Source: an uncultured Spirochaetaceae bacterium
Lineage (GTDB): Bacteria > Spirochaetota > Spirochaetia > Sphaerochaetales > Sphaerochaetaceae
Length of the DNA stretch: 37,258 bases
Direction: 5' to 3'
NCBI GenBank assembly: GCA_944392735.1
Contig: CALXXR010000073.1
Span: forward strand, 1-37,258
Part shown: in pieces, positions 7,440 to 16,369 of the stretch
Layout: every line of letters begins with the position of its first letter
How positions within the stretch are numbered: the stretch's first letter is position 1
Translations under genes and position numbers: made by a program
Notes under the pieces: model-generated
Database searches by the model: none
Seen by the model: only the letters and a program-made list of their open reading frames with translations
What the model was told of the DNA's origin: nothing

Positions 7440-8602
7440 TCCGGATCCAGGATCTTCCCGCAGAGCGCCGAGAGCGCATTGAAGCGATGGTCTGCATTCA
7501 TCATCGCCCAGCTCTTGGTGCGCTTGAAGACGATGCCCTCCTCCGTGAGCTCAACCGAGTAGAATCCGAGTCCTATCCTCGGATTGTCGTAGCTCATGAA
7601 TCCGTTCCCGACCATGAAGAGCTTCGACTCTCCTGGGGCTATGGAGAGATTGCTCGTCCCCTTCGGGCCTGTATTGAAGCCAAGGGTGACCGCCCTCACC
7701 TCCGGCGTCGCGCCATCGAAGAGAGCCCAAGGCGCATCCATCCTGCCCAGATAGTTCTCCGCGATATCCACATTGGGGAATGGGAATGCATTTCCATCCC
7801 TATGGGGAGTGAACATGAAGTACAGCAGCTGGCACTTGGGATTGTTCACCGCGGCCCATCCAAGGGAGATGCCGTCGGGTATCTTGCCTATGAGGTAATC
7901 ATAGGTGCCGGTCGGAGGCGGAACATAGCCGGCATCGGCGCTGCCTCCGCGAACGAGGGGAGCATGCCTGAGATCGTCGAAGAGCTTGCCGGGAAGGAAT
8001 CTGTTCACGCCTGATTCCCGCCTCGAGAGCGCGTATGCAGTCCAGTAGCGCGCGTTCGATGAGATGAGCGAGCCCGTCTCGAGAAGCGGCGACGACACCA
8101 TGCTGTGCCAGGAGGCAGACCCCTGCAGCGTCTCCGGGCCTGTGTTGGTGATGCGAACAGCGGTATACAGCACGGGCTGCCCGGGAAGGAGCAGATCGAC
8201 CTTCTCGGCACGGAATCGGTTCCCCTCCTCCCTGCTCTTCATCTCGGAGAGCCTCCACACGCCTCCATGCTCCTCCTCGGTGCCATAGCGGCGCAGCGTC
8301 CAGTACGTGTTGACTGAATTGATGTGGTCGCCCGATGACGAAGGGAACGTGAAATACCCGCCACCGGCCTGATACAGCGCTTCGCTCGACTGCCACCATT
8401 CGCTGTTCTCATCGGATATGACCCCAGCCCCGGTGCCGCGGAAGTAAGGGAGGGCCATTGCATTGATCCTGGCTCCCGAAAGCGTGCGCGACGTGAGCTC
8501 AAGGAGAACCTCGCCCTGATCCTCGATCAGCGCGGAGAAGATGTCGTTCGACATGTATGTCGCATAGCGCCCTTCCCAGAGGGAAAGCCTCCTGATATCC
8601 AT
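7433..8602 (-). CDS. Putative galactose-mutarotase-like (aldose-epimerase fold) protein
   Basis: This 389-residue cytoplasmic protein lacks a signal peptide. It appears all-beta, with a middle part (LYTAVRITNTG, then ASWHSMVSSPLLETGSLI) that resembles the supersandwich of aldose epimerases and related carbohydrate-binding enzymes: a strand with 'R-x-x-x-x-N-T-G' followed by a 'WHSM' segment. I see no certain catalytic His/Glu pair, so epimerase activity is not claimed. The reading frame stays open to an ATG at 8722, but the start at 8602 (MDIRRLSLWEG) follows GGGAGG and leaves a 73-base divergent promoter gap before the GH36 gene. Shared control with that gene suggests a role in handling the same sugar or its product. 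Confidence 0.55.
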   Translation of the reverse strand: MDIRRLSLWEGRYATYMSNDIFSALIEDQGEVLLELTSRTLSGARINAMALPYFRGTGAGVISDENSEWWQSSEALYQAGGGYFTFPSSSGDHINSVNTYWTLRRYGTEEEHGGVWRLSEMKSREEGNRFRAEKVDLLLPGQPVLYTAVRITNTGPETLQGSASWHSMVSSPLLETGSLISSNARYWTAYALSRRESGVNRFLPGKLFDDLRHAPLVRGGSADAGYVPPPTGTYDYLIGKIPDGISLGWAAVNNPKCQLLYFMFTPHRDGNAFPFPNVDIAENYLGRMDAPWALFDGATPEVRAVTLGFNTGPKGTSNLSIAPGESKLFMVGNGFMSYDNPRIGLGFYSVELTEEGIVFKRTKSWAMMNADHRFNALSALCGKILDPDQ

Positions 8603-8617
8603 CGAACCTCCCGAATG

Positions 8618-8646
8618 ACGACAAAGCGTGCATTCTGCGGTAGAAT
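8618..8646 (+). promoter_or_regulatory. Promoter of the GH36-gpsA-like unit
   Basis: ACGACA (8618-8623, 4 of 6) is followed by 17 bases and TAGAAT (8641-8646, 5 of 6). It predicts a leader of about 23 bases and an AGAGG ribosome site 6 bases before the ATG at 8676. Confidence 0.5.
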
Positions 8647-8675
8647 GATTGTAAAGCATTATCCAGAGGTATTCC

Positions 8676-10937
8676 ATGATAGAAGCATTGGCGAACGGCA
8701 TATTCCATCTCTCCACGGACAATACCAGCTACCTTCTGCGCATCCTCGAGACGGGGCATGCGGAGCACATCTACTATGGAAGGAAGCTGCGCGACGCGGC
8801 ATCTTCGGCTGCGGCCCTCGGGGAGAAGCGCTATGCCAGGCCGGGCATGGGGACATATACGGACAGGAACTTCACCACGCTGGTGCTGGATGACACCCTC
8901 CTGGAATTCTCCGAGGAGGGAAGAGGAGACTACCGCACGCCATTCGTCGCCGCCTCATGCGGATCATCTGGAGAGAGGACTCTCGACCTCAGATTCACAG
9001 GCTATCGCACGGGAAAGGGGATCCTTCCGATCAAGGGAAGGCCACTGCCCCAGGCCAAGGATCCATACGGGGAGGCCGAGACGCTGGAGCTGGACTTCAG
9101 GGACAGCCTGCGCATGGTCGAGCTCACGCTCGCATACACCGTATTCCCCTCTTCCGACGCAATCATCCGCAGAAGCACGATACGCAACGCATCCGATGTC
9201 AGGATCGTCGTACGGGCCCTCGCCTCCTCCCAGCTGGACATCAGGGAGACGGGGATGAAGGTGCTCACCCTTGGAGGCGCATGGGGCAGGGAGATGGAGA
9301 AGCGCGTGACAAAGCTCGAGACGGGGACATTCGTCTCCGAAAGCCGCAGGCTCTGCTCCTCAGCCGAAGCCAATCCGGGATTCATGCTCATCGGACGCAA
9401 TGGCTGCTATGCGATGAACCTGATCTATTCGGGACCGCACCGCATGTCCGCCTCCGTCACAGAGCATGGCATGACACACATCGTCTGGGGCATCAACCCA
9501 GATATGTTCTCATGGGTCCTCGGAAAGGGAGAGAGCTTCGAATCGCCGGAGGCCGTGATGACATACAGCGAGGGCGGAACAGCAGAGGCCGGGGACAGGA
9601 TGAAGAACTTCATCACCACCTCGATCCTCCGCTCCTCCTGGAAGGAGAGGATGCGGCCGATCATGCTCGATACCTGGGAATCCCTCCGCTATGCGACGAC
9701 GGAGAACCGCATCGAGGAGCTCGCGAAGGGCGCACTCGCCATGGGCTGCGAGGGCGTACTCGTCAACGATGGATGGTTCGGCGCGCGCAGCAACGATCGC
9801 ACGAGCCTGGGCGACTGGCACGTGAATACCCAGAAGATCCCATCGGGGATAACGGAGCTGGCCGCGTCGGTGCATAGACTTGGCCTCCTCTTCGGCCTCT
9901 GGTTCGAACCCGAGGCTGTGAGCACGCGCTCGATGCTGTACAAGGCGCACCCCGAATGGATCATAGGACATGGCGACGAGAGCGATGCAGAGGGCAGGCA
10001 TGAGGCGCTCCTGGACATCACGCGATACGACGTGCAGGACTGGATCGTGACGACGATCACGAGGCTGGCGGAATTGATCAAGCTCGACTACCTGCGATGG
10101 GATATGAACCGCCACTACTCCGATATCTTCACCGTGGCTGGAACCCGTGACTACGGAATGTATGCGCATGAGTATGCCTCGGCGCTGTACAGGATACTCT
10201 CCGAGATCGGATCGAGATGCCCGGACATGTACATAGAGACATCCGCAGGCGGCGGCGCCAGATTCGACCTGGGCATGATGAGCACCTCCGCCTCGATAGC
10301 CCCGAGCGTCGTATCCGACCCGATAGAGCGCGCAAGGATCATCGCCAACGCCTCCATCATGTATCCGCAGTGCGTCATCGGCACCGTGGTATCGCCATCG
10401 CCGAATTCGACGACGAGGCGCATCGTGGACAGGGAGACGAGATTCAACATCGCCGCATTCGGAGTCCTGTCATACTCGATGGATCCATCGTCGTTCTCGC
10501 GCAGCGAGATGAAGGCATTCAGGGAGCAGACGGAATTCTACAAGACATTCAGGCTGCTTCTCCAGACAGGAAGGTTCAGGCTGGTGGAGGATGGCAGCAG
10601 GGTCATCTGGTCGGTCGCCGATGAGGACCGCTCGACGATCCTCCTGCTCTATCTGCAGAAGACGATCAGGCCCAATACGACGGCGGAGAAGCTCTTCGTC
10701 CCCGACGCGAACGAGAGCTACGATTACCGCGTATTCTCTCGCAGCCACTCCGTGTCGGAGAAGGAGGCGTATGCCTATCCCGAGGAATCGGAATGCTATA
10801 CGATCTCCGGAGACGCGCTGAAATGGGGCGGGATCTCCATGGTCGAGCAGCTTTCGGGCATAGGACACCATGAAGGGATGAGGATGCTGGGGGACTACTC
10901 ATCGAGGCTCTACATCATAAAGAGGATCGGAAAATGA
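8676..10937 (+). CDS. GH36-family alpha-galactosidase homologue with altered active site
   Basis: This 753-residue protein has the full GH36 layout: N-terminal beta-supersandwich with the LSTDNTSYLLRI and HIYYGRKL motifs, a TIM barrel with VNDGWFGAR, LGDWHVN, GLWFEPEAVS and the nucleophile Asp476 in YLRWDMNR, then a C-terminal beta domain. The family hydrolyses alpha-galactosides such as raffinose and melibiose. Three sites differ from the usual pattern: the DDGWFG motif is N364-D365, the C-S-G-G-G cysteine is Ser523, and the general acid/base Asp of the W-T-S-D segment is Val545 (APSVVSDPIER aligns without gaps). The nucleophile is kept. It has no signal peptide. It overlaps the next gene by ATGA, so the two are co-translated. 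It may act on a different substrate, by another mechanism, or be non-catalytic. Confidence 0.88.
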   Translation: MIEALANGIFHLSTDNTSYLLRILETGHAEHIYYGRKLRDAASSAAALGEKRYARPGMGTYTDRNFTTLVLDDTLLEFSEEGRGDYRTPFVAASCGSSGERTLDLRFTGYRTGKGILPIKGRPLPQAKDPYGEAETLELDFRDSLRMVELTLAYTVFPSSDAIIRRSTIRNASDVRIVVRALASSQLDIRETGMKVLTLGGAWGREMEKRVTKLETGTFVSESRRLCSSAEANPGFMLIGRNGCYAMNLIYSGPHRMSASVTEHGMTHIVWGINPDMFSWVLGKGESFESPEAVMTYSEGGTAEAGDRMKNFITTSILRSSWKERMRPIMLDTWESLRYATTENRIEELAKGALAMGCEGVLVNDGWFGARSNDRTSLGDWHVNTQKIPSGITELAASVHRLGLLFGLWFEPEAVSTRSMLYKAHPEWIIGHGDESDAEGRHEALLDITRYDVQDWIVTTITRLAELIKLDYLRWDMNRHYSDIFTVAGTRDYGMYAHEYASALYRILSEIGSRCPDMYIETSAGGGARFDLGMMSTSASIAPSVVSDPIERARIIANASIMYPQCVIGTVVSPSPNSTTRRIVDRETRFNIAAFGVLSYSMDPSSFSRSEMKAFREQTEFYKTFRLLLQTGRFRLVEDGSRVIWSVADEDRSTILLLYLQKTIRPNTTAEKLFVPDANESYDYRVFSRSHSVSEKEAYAYPEESECYTISGDALKWGGISMVEQLSGIGHHEGMRMLGDYSSRLYIIKRIGK

Positions 10938-11893
10938 ACAATATCGTGATAGCCGGAGCGGGAACCTTCGGCACAGCAGTGGCTGAAAGGCTTGCATGGA
11001 ACATCAACAACAGGGTCACGCTCCATACCATCGAGAAGGATGTGGAGAGGGAGATCAACGAGAAGCACACGAACAGGAAGTACTTCCCTACCCGCTTCCT
11101 CAGCAGATACCTCTCCGCCACATCATCCTTCTCGGTATTCAAGGAAGCCGATGTCATCATGCTCGTCATCCCCTCCAAGGCGATAGTCCCCTTCTCGGAG
11201 GAGATCAGGAAGAACACGAGCGGAGAGCCGCTCATCATCAACCTTGCCAAGGGCATGAGCGACGACGGGGCTTTCATCACCGAGAACATACCATTCATGC
11301 GCACAGCCAGCATGAAGGGACCATCGTTCGCAATCGAGACGATCAACGGATTCCCGACATCGTTCACATTCGGCGGAAAGCGAGAGGACTACGACTACTT
11401 CAGGAAGGAGGTGCTGCCAGACACGCAGTTCTCCCTCGACTACTCCAGCGACGTGAGGGCCGTCGAGCTGATGAGCATCCTCAAGAATATGTATGCGATA
11501 GCGATCGGCATCGTTTCCGGCAAGTTCAACAGCCCGAACGTGGACTTCCTCGTCTACACGAAGGCCGTCAACGAGATGCGGGGGCTGCTGAGGATCTTCG
11601 ACTGCAGCGAGGAGACGATCTTCCGCTACTGCGGCATCGGAGACTTGGGGCTCACGGCCCTCAACGACCTCTCGCGCAACCGCACGCTGGGAATGCTCAT
11701 AGGCAAGGGCTTCGGATACGACCCGGACTCCAAGTCCTCCACCGTCGTGGAAGGCCTCAGGACGGTCAAGCTGATCGGCGAGATCACCAGGCAGAAGGGA
11801 GTGGCGGAGGAATTCCCGCTCGTGCAGGCGCTCTATCGCCTGCTCTACGAGAACGACAGCCTCAACAGCTACACGCTCTCGGTGCTCGGCTAG
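10934..11893 (+). CDS. NAD(P)-dependent glycerol-3-phosphate dehydrogenase homologue
   Basis: This 319-residue protein has a Rossmann start (IVIAGAGTFGTAVAERLA) and a GpsA-type C-terminal helical domain with the catalytic-lysine segment LKNMYAIAIG and the motif GIGDLGLTALNDLSRNRTLG, close to the GLGDL-x-x-T-x-x-x-x-x-SRNR pattern of the family. The reaction in the family is reduction of dihydroxyacetone phosphate to sn-glycerol 3-phosphate for lipid synthesis. Coupling to a GH36 gene by ATGA is unusual for the housekeeping gpsA, so it may be a second, specialised copy working on a sugar-derived metabolite. Its stop shares CTAG with the convergent AraC-fusion gene. Confidence 0.85.
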   Translation: MNNIVIAGAGTFGTAVAERLAWNINNRVTLHTIEKDVEREINEKHTNRKYFPTRFLSRYLSATSSFSVFKEADVIMLVIPSKAIVPFSEEIRKNTSGEPLIINLAKGMSDDGAFITENIPFMRTASMKGPSFAIETINGFPTSFTFGGKREDYDYFRKEVLPDTQFSLDYSSDVRAVELMSILKNMYAIAIGIVSGKFNSPNVDFLVYTKAVNEMRGLLRIFDCSEETIFRYCGIGDLGLTALNDLSRNRTLGMLIGKGFGYDPDSKSSTVVEGLRTVKLIGEITRQKGVAEEFPLVQALYRLLYENDSLNSYTLSVLG

Positions 11894-13641
11894 AGGAACG
11901 TGCGCCTGATGTAGTCCATGTCCTCGATGGCGGATGTCGCCTCGGTCCCGACGCGGATGAGGGGCATGCTGCATCCGATCAGCGAAGCTATCCTCGGATA
12001 CGTCTTCGCCATGATGCCGCGGCCAAGCCCTACGGCATGGCCATCAAGCCTGTCATTCAGAAGCAGCGCAGCGATCGATGGACCGGAAAGGGAGAACACC
12101 TCCTCGAAGAAGGAGAAGGTGTTGTTGCGCCCATCCTCCTCGACAAGGGCTGCGGGATCGAGAAGCAACCTGACATCGGGGGCATCTCCGATCAGCTCGA
12201 CAGCTCCATCGATCCCATCCACGCAGGTTCCCGGAACCGGCACCGTGGACACGATGATGCCAAGCGCCTCCGCCTCAGCCGACAGCTTGCATAGCGATTC
12301 CATGAAAGGTGCATATCTCCCCTTCGATGGATGGATGCAGATGATCGGGGCGGAGAGGGCGGCAGCTGCATGCAGTGCGGCACGGCATTCCTCCATAGCC
12401 TCCTTCCTCTCCGAGGCATCGGGAGATCCGATATCGACGCCTGACACCCCTATCACCGATATATCAAGCCCGGCAGCGGCGATCTCCGCAAGCCTTTTGT
12501 CGGTCAGCCTGCGATAGCTCCTGCACTGCGGGAAGCAGGATGGGATATCGAGAAGCAGCGTCTCGGCGCCTATGAGGGCAAGATTCTCCTTCAGCGATCC
12601 CAGATCGGATGGAGAGAGGATATCGGCGCGGATGCCGAGGGTGCAGCCGCTGCCTGCCTTCCGCTGGACGACCCTGTATCTGGGAGGGAATGCAGAGGGG
12701 ACCGCCTCGGAGCGCTCAGGATCGAGGGAGCTTATGACGACCTCCCTGTCCTTGCTGTCCAGCTTCCTGAAGGCCGAAGGGCTCATCTGGCACAGCGAAT
12801 AGAATGTCCTGTTGAACTGGGAGGCGGATGAGAATCCGCAGCCTGCGATGATGTCGTGGATCCTGGCACCGGTATATGAAAGCATATGCAGGGCATACCT
12901 GATCCTGATCCTCTGCACATAGCTCACGAACGACAGGCCCATCACGCGCGTGAACTGATGGGAGAGGTAGAACGGGGATATCGCGAACTTCTCGGAGACA
13001 TCCTGGAGCGTTATCGGCTCCATATAATGCGTGTCGATGTATTCAGCGATCGCATACATCTTCATATCCGGCAGGCCCGGATGGTTCCTCTCGGGGGCGT
13101 AGATGCTGCGCTTGGAGCACCGGAGGACCTCCAGCAGGAATAGAAGGAAGAGCGAATACACCTCAAGCTGCCAGCCTGTCGACTTGCTCTTGCCGGCAAC
13201 GAACAGCGCGTTCAGCCGCTTTATCAGCGCAGACATCTGCTCAGGACGGAACCTCAGCACGGGCTCCTCCGCCTCATACAGCGTCCTGATCTTCCCCAGC
13301 TGATAATCGAGTCCGGGGATGGCGGACCGGTTCGCGTAGTTGATGATGATCCTCTTCTGCGGCTCTCCGCTTCGAGGATATATAGACATGTGCAGCCGCT
13401 GCGGCTGGATCAGCACGATATCGCCTTTCTGCAGCGGGACATACCTTCCGTTCATGAGATGGGCGGCCCCATCCTCGAGCGGAATGAAGATCTCGTAGAA
13501 GTCATGGAAATGCTGGTTCGCCATGTTCATCGGATAGATGCGCGAACCATAGTCGATGAGGACGAACATATCATTCGTGTCGTCATTCAGCCTGATGGAG
13601 AATCCATCTTCGAAGTAGAGGGAATCCAGCAAGTCCGTCAT
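11890..13641 (-). CDS. AraC-family regulator fused to a sugar isomerase/epimerase-like TIM barrel
   Basis: This 583-residue protein has three parts. Residues about 35-110 form a cupin-like sensor (NQHFHDFYEIFIPLEDG and KGDIVLIQP). Residues about 195-295 form the double helix-turn-helix of AraC proteins (ITLQDVSEKFAISPFYLSHQF, and IIAGCGFSSASQFNRTF ending in SPSAFRK). Residues about 333-583 look like a xylose-isomerase-type TIM barrel (IICIHPSKG, VRLLLDPAALV, LLLNDRL, GLGRGI). The barrel keeps the His strand and one Asp but seems to lack the Glu ligands seen in active enzymes, so it is more likely a ligand sensor than an enzyme. It is divergent from the toroid-GH105-MFS unit, its probable target. 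There is no ribosome site; a -10 box ends 6 bases before the ATG. Confidence 0.85.
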   Translation of the reverse strand: MTDLLDSLYFEDGFSIRLNDDTNDMFVLIDYGSRIYPMNMANQHFHDFYEIFIPLEDGAAHLMNGRYVPLQKGDIVLIQPQRLHMSIYPRSGEPQKRIIINYANRSAIPGLDYQLGKIRTLYEAEEPVLRFRPEQMSALIKRLNALFVAGKSKSTGWQLEVYSLFLLFLLEVLRCSKRSIYAPERNHPGLPDMKMYAIAEYIDTHYMEPITLQDVSEKFAISPFYLSHQFTRVMGLSFVSYVQRIRIRYALHMLSYTGARIHDIIAGCGFSSASQFNRTFYSLCQMSPSAFRKLDSKDREVVISSLDPERSEAVPSAFPPRYRVVQRKAGSGCTLGIRADILSPSDLGSLKENLALIGAETLLLDIPSCFPQCRSYRRLTDKRLAEIAAAGLDISVIGVSGVDIGSPDASERKEAMEECRAALHAAAALSAPIICIHPSKGRYAPFMESLCKLSAEAEALGIIVSTVPVPGTCVDGIDGAVELIGDAPDVRLLLDPAALVEEDGRNNTFSFFEEVFSLSGPSIAALLLNDRLDGHAVGLGRGIMAKTYPRIASLIGCSMPLIRVGTEATSAIEDMDYIRRTFL

Positions 13642-13647
13642 ATCCGT

Positions 13648-13676
13648 ATTTTAGGCAAATTCCGCGCTGCAGTGAA
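13648..13676 (-). promoter_or_regulatory. Promoter of the AraC-fusion gene, predicted leaderless
   Basis: On the minus strand TTCACT (13671-13676, 4 of 6), a 17-base spacer and TAAAAT (13648-13653, 5 of 6) are followed by just 6 bases (ACGGAT) and the ATG. The expected +1 is the A of the start codon, and no Shine-Dalgarno lies upstream. Confidence 0.55.
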
Positions 13677-13709
13677 GAGAAGACGGCAATTTGCGAGTAG
13701 AATTCATGC

Positions 13710-13722
13710 ATATCTCCGATAT
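13710..13722. promoter_or_regulatory. Small palindrome in the divergent promoter region
   Basis: ATATC-TCC-GATAT is a perfect 5-3-5 palindrome 21 bases before the toroid gene start. It lies in the gap shared with the AraC-fusion gene and could be an operator, but it is short and unsupported by a second copy. Confidence 0.3.
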
Positions 13723-13743
13723 ACTCCTCTTCGGAGGATTGCG

Positions 13744-16263
13744 ATGAACTGGCATACATCAGAGCTCGACCACGGATACATCACGCGCTATCTCATAACG
13801 GAGCCCCGGCTGGAGGACGTCAAGGGAGAGCCCGTAGCCATCACGGAGGAGTCGAACGTATGGATCGGATCGACAGCCGCATCGACGCATGAGAACCCCC
13901 AGAAGAAGGGATTCCTCGAGGACGTGCTCTCGAAGGGAATCAAGGCTCCTGAATTCACAGCACCGGAGCCGGAGGGGGAGGCCGTGCTCATGGGAGATAG
14001 GGTCAGGGTCCGCTACCGCGCTCCATTCGGGGATCCCGTCATCGGAGCTTCGATGTTCTCTCCCCTGCCCAGATGGCTGAGCATCGCCGCATACATCGTG
14101 CTGGAGGCCTCCAAAGCTGGAAGCTACCGCTTCGCGCTCTCCGTCACCGGAGGAATGGCGATATACCGCGACGGCGCTGAGATCTATGCCTTCAGGCCAT
14201 ACAGGAGGAACGAGGCGATCGAGACCGAATGCATCCTGGACCTCGACGAGGGAGCCAACATCCTCATCGTCGAAGCGGATGAGTTCGCCGAGCGCGATAC
14301 GGAGATCGCGGTATCGTTCAAGCTGATCGACGGCCCGGGAAGCCTCCTGCAGAAGGTACCGATGGGCTCGAGGGATACGGAGCTTGTAATGAAGGCGGAG
14401 AAGGCCATGGATACGCTCGCATTCGACAGGAGCACGTTCACATCCGGCCGCATAACGATGACGATGGAGAATCCATTCCCGGACAGGACGATGACCGTCC
14501 ATATGATAGGCGCCACGGAGGAGAATGCAGCTCTCGGGTTCTTCAAGGAGGCGGATGCGGTGTTCCTGCCAGGATGCTCATCGGCGGACATCGGCGCCGT
14601 GGAGGACTTCCCCGTCGGATTCCTGAGGATGGATGTCGATACAGAGATCGAAGGCATCACGATCAGGACCGTCAGGACATTCGAGAACTTCCCCTTCTCA
14701 TTCCTCGGGCCGACCTCGGAGTCGATCGACGAGCGCCGCAGGGAGGCCTGGAGATACCTTGCCCTCCATGGCGAGGGAAACGCCAACAGGGCGATGGCCC
14801 TGCTCTTCACCGATGGCGACAGGGACGAGATAGAGAGGATACTCCGTGCGCAGCTGGACTTCATCAACAACCGCAGCGACTGCTCGGACTTCTACATCTC
14901 ATACTTTCCGTTCATGATCAGGCATTTCGGCTCCAGCGGGATGATAAGGCCCGAGACGCTCCGGGATATGGAGGAATGCCTCCTCTCCTTCCGCTACTGG
15001 CATGACGAGAAGGGCAATGATGCGATGTGGTTCTGGAGCGAGAACCATGCGCTCATGTTCCACATCTCCGAGCTGCTTGCGGGGGAGATGTATCCCGATA
15101 GGATATTCACGAACAGCGGCATGACAGGACGGGAGAAGCAGGAGAAGGCGATCTCGATGCTCAGGCCATGGTTCGAGACGTTCTTCCGCGAGGGATTCAC
15201 TGAGTGGAACAGCCCTCCCTATCTTCCCATCGACATCCTCGGCTTCGCTTCGCTCTATGCGCAGACGGAGAACGAGGAGATGAAGGAGAACGCGAGGAAG
15301 GCGCTCGAATACGTATTCCGCCTGCTCGCGATCACATCATACGAAGGCATCTTCAGCACCACCAGCGGCAGGACATACCTCAAGGAGCTGATGGGCAACT
15401 ACTCGAACTGCCCGTCGTTCATAAACTGGATCGGCTACGGGATCGGCAATGAATCGCATGCCGGAAAGGGATCGGTGCCCGTGCTCATGAGCGGATACGC
15501 ACCCGATCCCGAGAACCTGAAGTACCACAGGATCGGAAAGGGCATGGCGCTGTCGTGGAAGTCGACGCACGGCTACAAGGGTTATGCGGACGTCACGGTC
15601 TACAAGACCTCCGGATACCTTCTTTCCGCTGCCAACGACTTCAATCCTGGACGCAGGGGATTCCAGGAGGATGTCATCCATGCCGTGCTTGGGGCAGAGG
15701 CGCATGTGTGGATCACCCACCCCGGCGAGTTCGCCCTCTATGGCCAGGCAAGGCCATCGTACTGGGCAGGATCGGGAACGCTGCCAAGGGCCGATCAGTA
15801 CAAGGGATTCGCCTCGGCCGTATGGCGCGTCAGCGATGTCCATCCCGTCGACTTCACCCATGCATACTTCCCCTTCTTCGCCTTCATGAAGGCGGAGATC
15901 AGGGATGGATGGGCGTTCGGAGAGACGGAGAGGGGCGGACTGATCGCCATAACCGCAGCAAACGGCATCGAGATGACGACTGCAGGGCCGAACAAGGAGC
16001 GCGAGCTCATAAGCCAGGGCAAGGAGAACATCTGGATCATCCGCTGCTCCGATATCTGGAAGGAAGGAAGCCTCGAGGCATTCGAGAGCCGCATGCTCGG
16101 CGCCAGCCTCAAGGTGGACATGGAGACCCTCTCCTACTCCTTCTCGGATCCGGACTACGGAACGATCGAATCCGGATGGGGCAGGAGCCTCAGCGTGGAT
16201 GGCAGGATGGAGGCCTACAGCGGCTTCACTCCGGCCGGAACGGTGGAGTTCGAAAGGATCTGA
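13744..16263 (+). CDS. Large unclassified protein, probable (alpha/alpha) toroid polysaccharide-degrading enzyme
   Basis: I do not recognise a named family for this 839-residue cytoplasmic protein. The frame is open much further upstream on the antisense of the AraC gene, but the start at 13744 has GGAGG 6 bases before it. Residues about 85-200 look like a PA14- or jelly-roll-type beta domain (GSYRFALSVTGGMAIYRDG). From about 330 to 560 it is helical with aromatic-rich loops, including W431-S-E-N-H435 in a block (FWSENHALMFHISELLAGE) that recalls toroid lyases and hydrolases. The C-terminal third is beta-rich, as in heparinase-like and alginate-lyase-like enzymes. Being first in a unit with GH105 and MFS genes, it probably cuts an acidic oligosaccharide such as a rhamnogalacturonan fragment. 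His435 and Glu433 are the candidate catalytic residues. Confidence 0.6.
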   Translation: MNWHTSELDHGYITRYLITEPRLEDVKGEPVAITEESNVWIGSTAASTHENPQKKGFLEDVLSKGIKAPEFTAPEPEGEAVLMGDRVRVRYRAPFGDPVIGASMFSPLPRWLSIAAYIVLEASKAGSYRFALSVTGGMAIYRDGAEIYAFRPYRRNEAIETECILDLDEGANILIVEADEFAERDTEIAVSFKLIDGPGSLLQKVPMGSRDTELVMKAEKAMDTLAFDRSTFTSGRITMTMENPFPDRTMTVHMIGATEENAALGFFKEADAVFLPGCSSADIGAVEDFPVGFLRMDVDTEIEGITIRTVRTFENFPFSFLGPTSESIDERRREAWRYLALHGEGNANRAMALLFTDGDRDEIERILRAQLDFINNRSDCSDFYISYFPFMIRHFGSSGMIRPETLRDMEECLLSFRYWHDEKGNDAMWFWSENHALMFHISELLAGEMYPDRIFTNSGMTGREKQEKAISMLRPWFETFFREGFTEWNSPPYLPIDILGFASLYAQTENEEMKENARKALEYVFRLLAITSYEGIFSTTSGRTYLKELMGNYSNCPSFINWIGYGIGNESHAGKGSVPVLMSGYAPDPENLKYHRIGKGMALSWKSTHGYKGYADVTVYKTSGYLLSAANDFNPGRRGFQEDVIHAVLGAEAHVWITHPGEFALYGQARPSYWAGSGTLPRADQYKGFASAVWRVSDVHPVDFTHAYFPFFAFMKAEIRDGWAFGETERGGLIAITAANGIEMTTAGPNKERELISQGKENIWIIRCSDIWKEGSLEAFESRMLGASLKVDMETLSYSFSDPDYGTIESGWGRSLSVDGRMEAYSGFTPAGTVEFERI

Positions 16264-16369
16264 TGCAGGGGCTTCCGGAAGGGAGCCATGGAAGACATTC
16301 AGGCCGACGCGAGCGGCGCCGGCTGCAGAAGGAGGAGAGGCAGGACCGCAAGGCGATGCCGGATAGGAC

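Noticed and set aside
13390-13743. Upstream extension of the 839-residue gene by 118 codons
   Set aside because: The extension is antisense to the AraC coding region and has no ribosome site, while 13744 has GGAGG at the right distance.
16264-16369. Possible small gene or promoter between the toroid gene and GH105
   Set aside because: No convincing -10/-35 pair, hairpin or ribosome-bound short frame is seen in the 106 bases; likely plain operon spacer.
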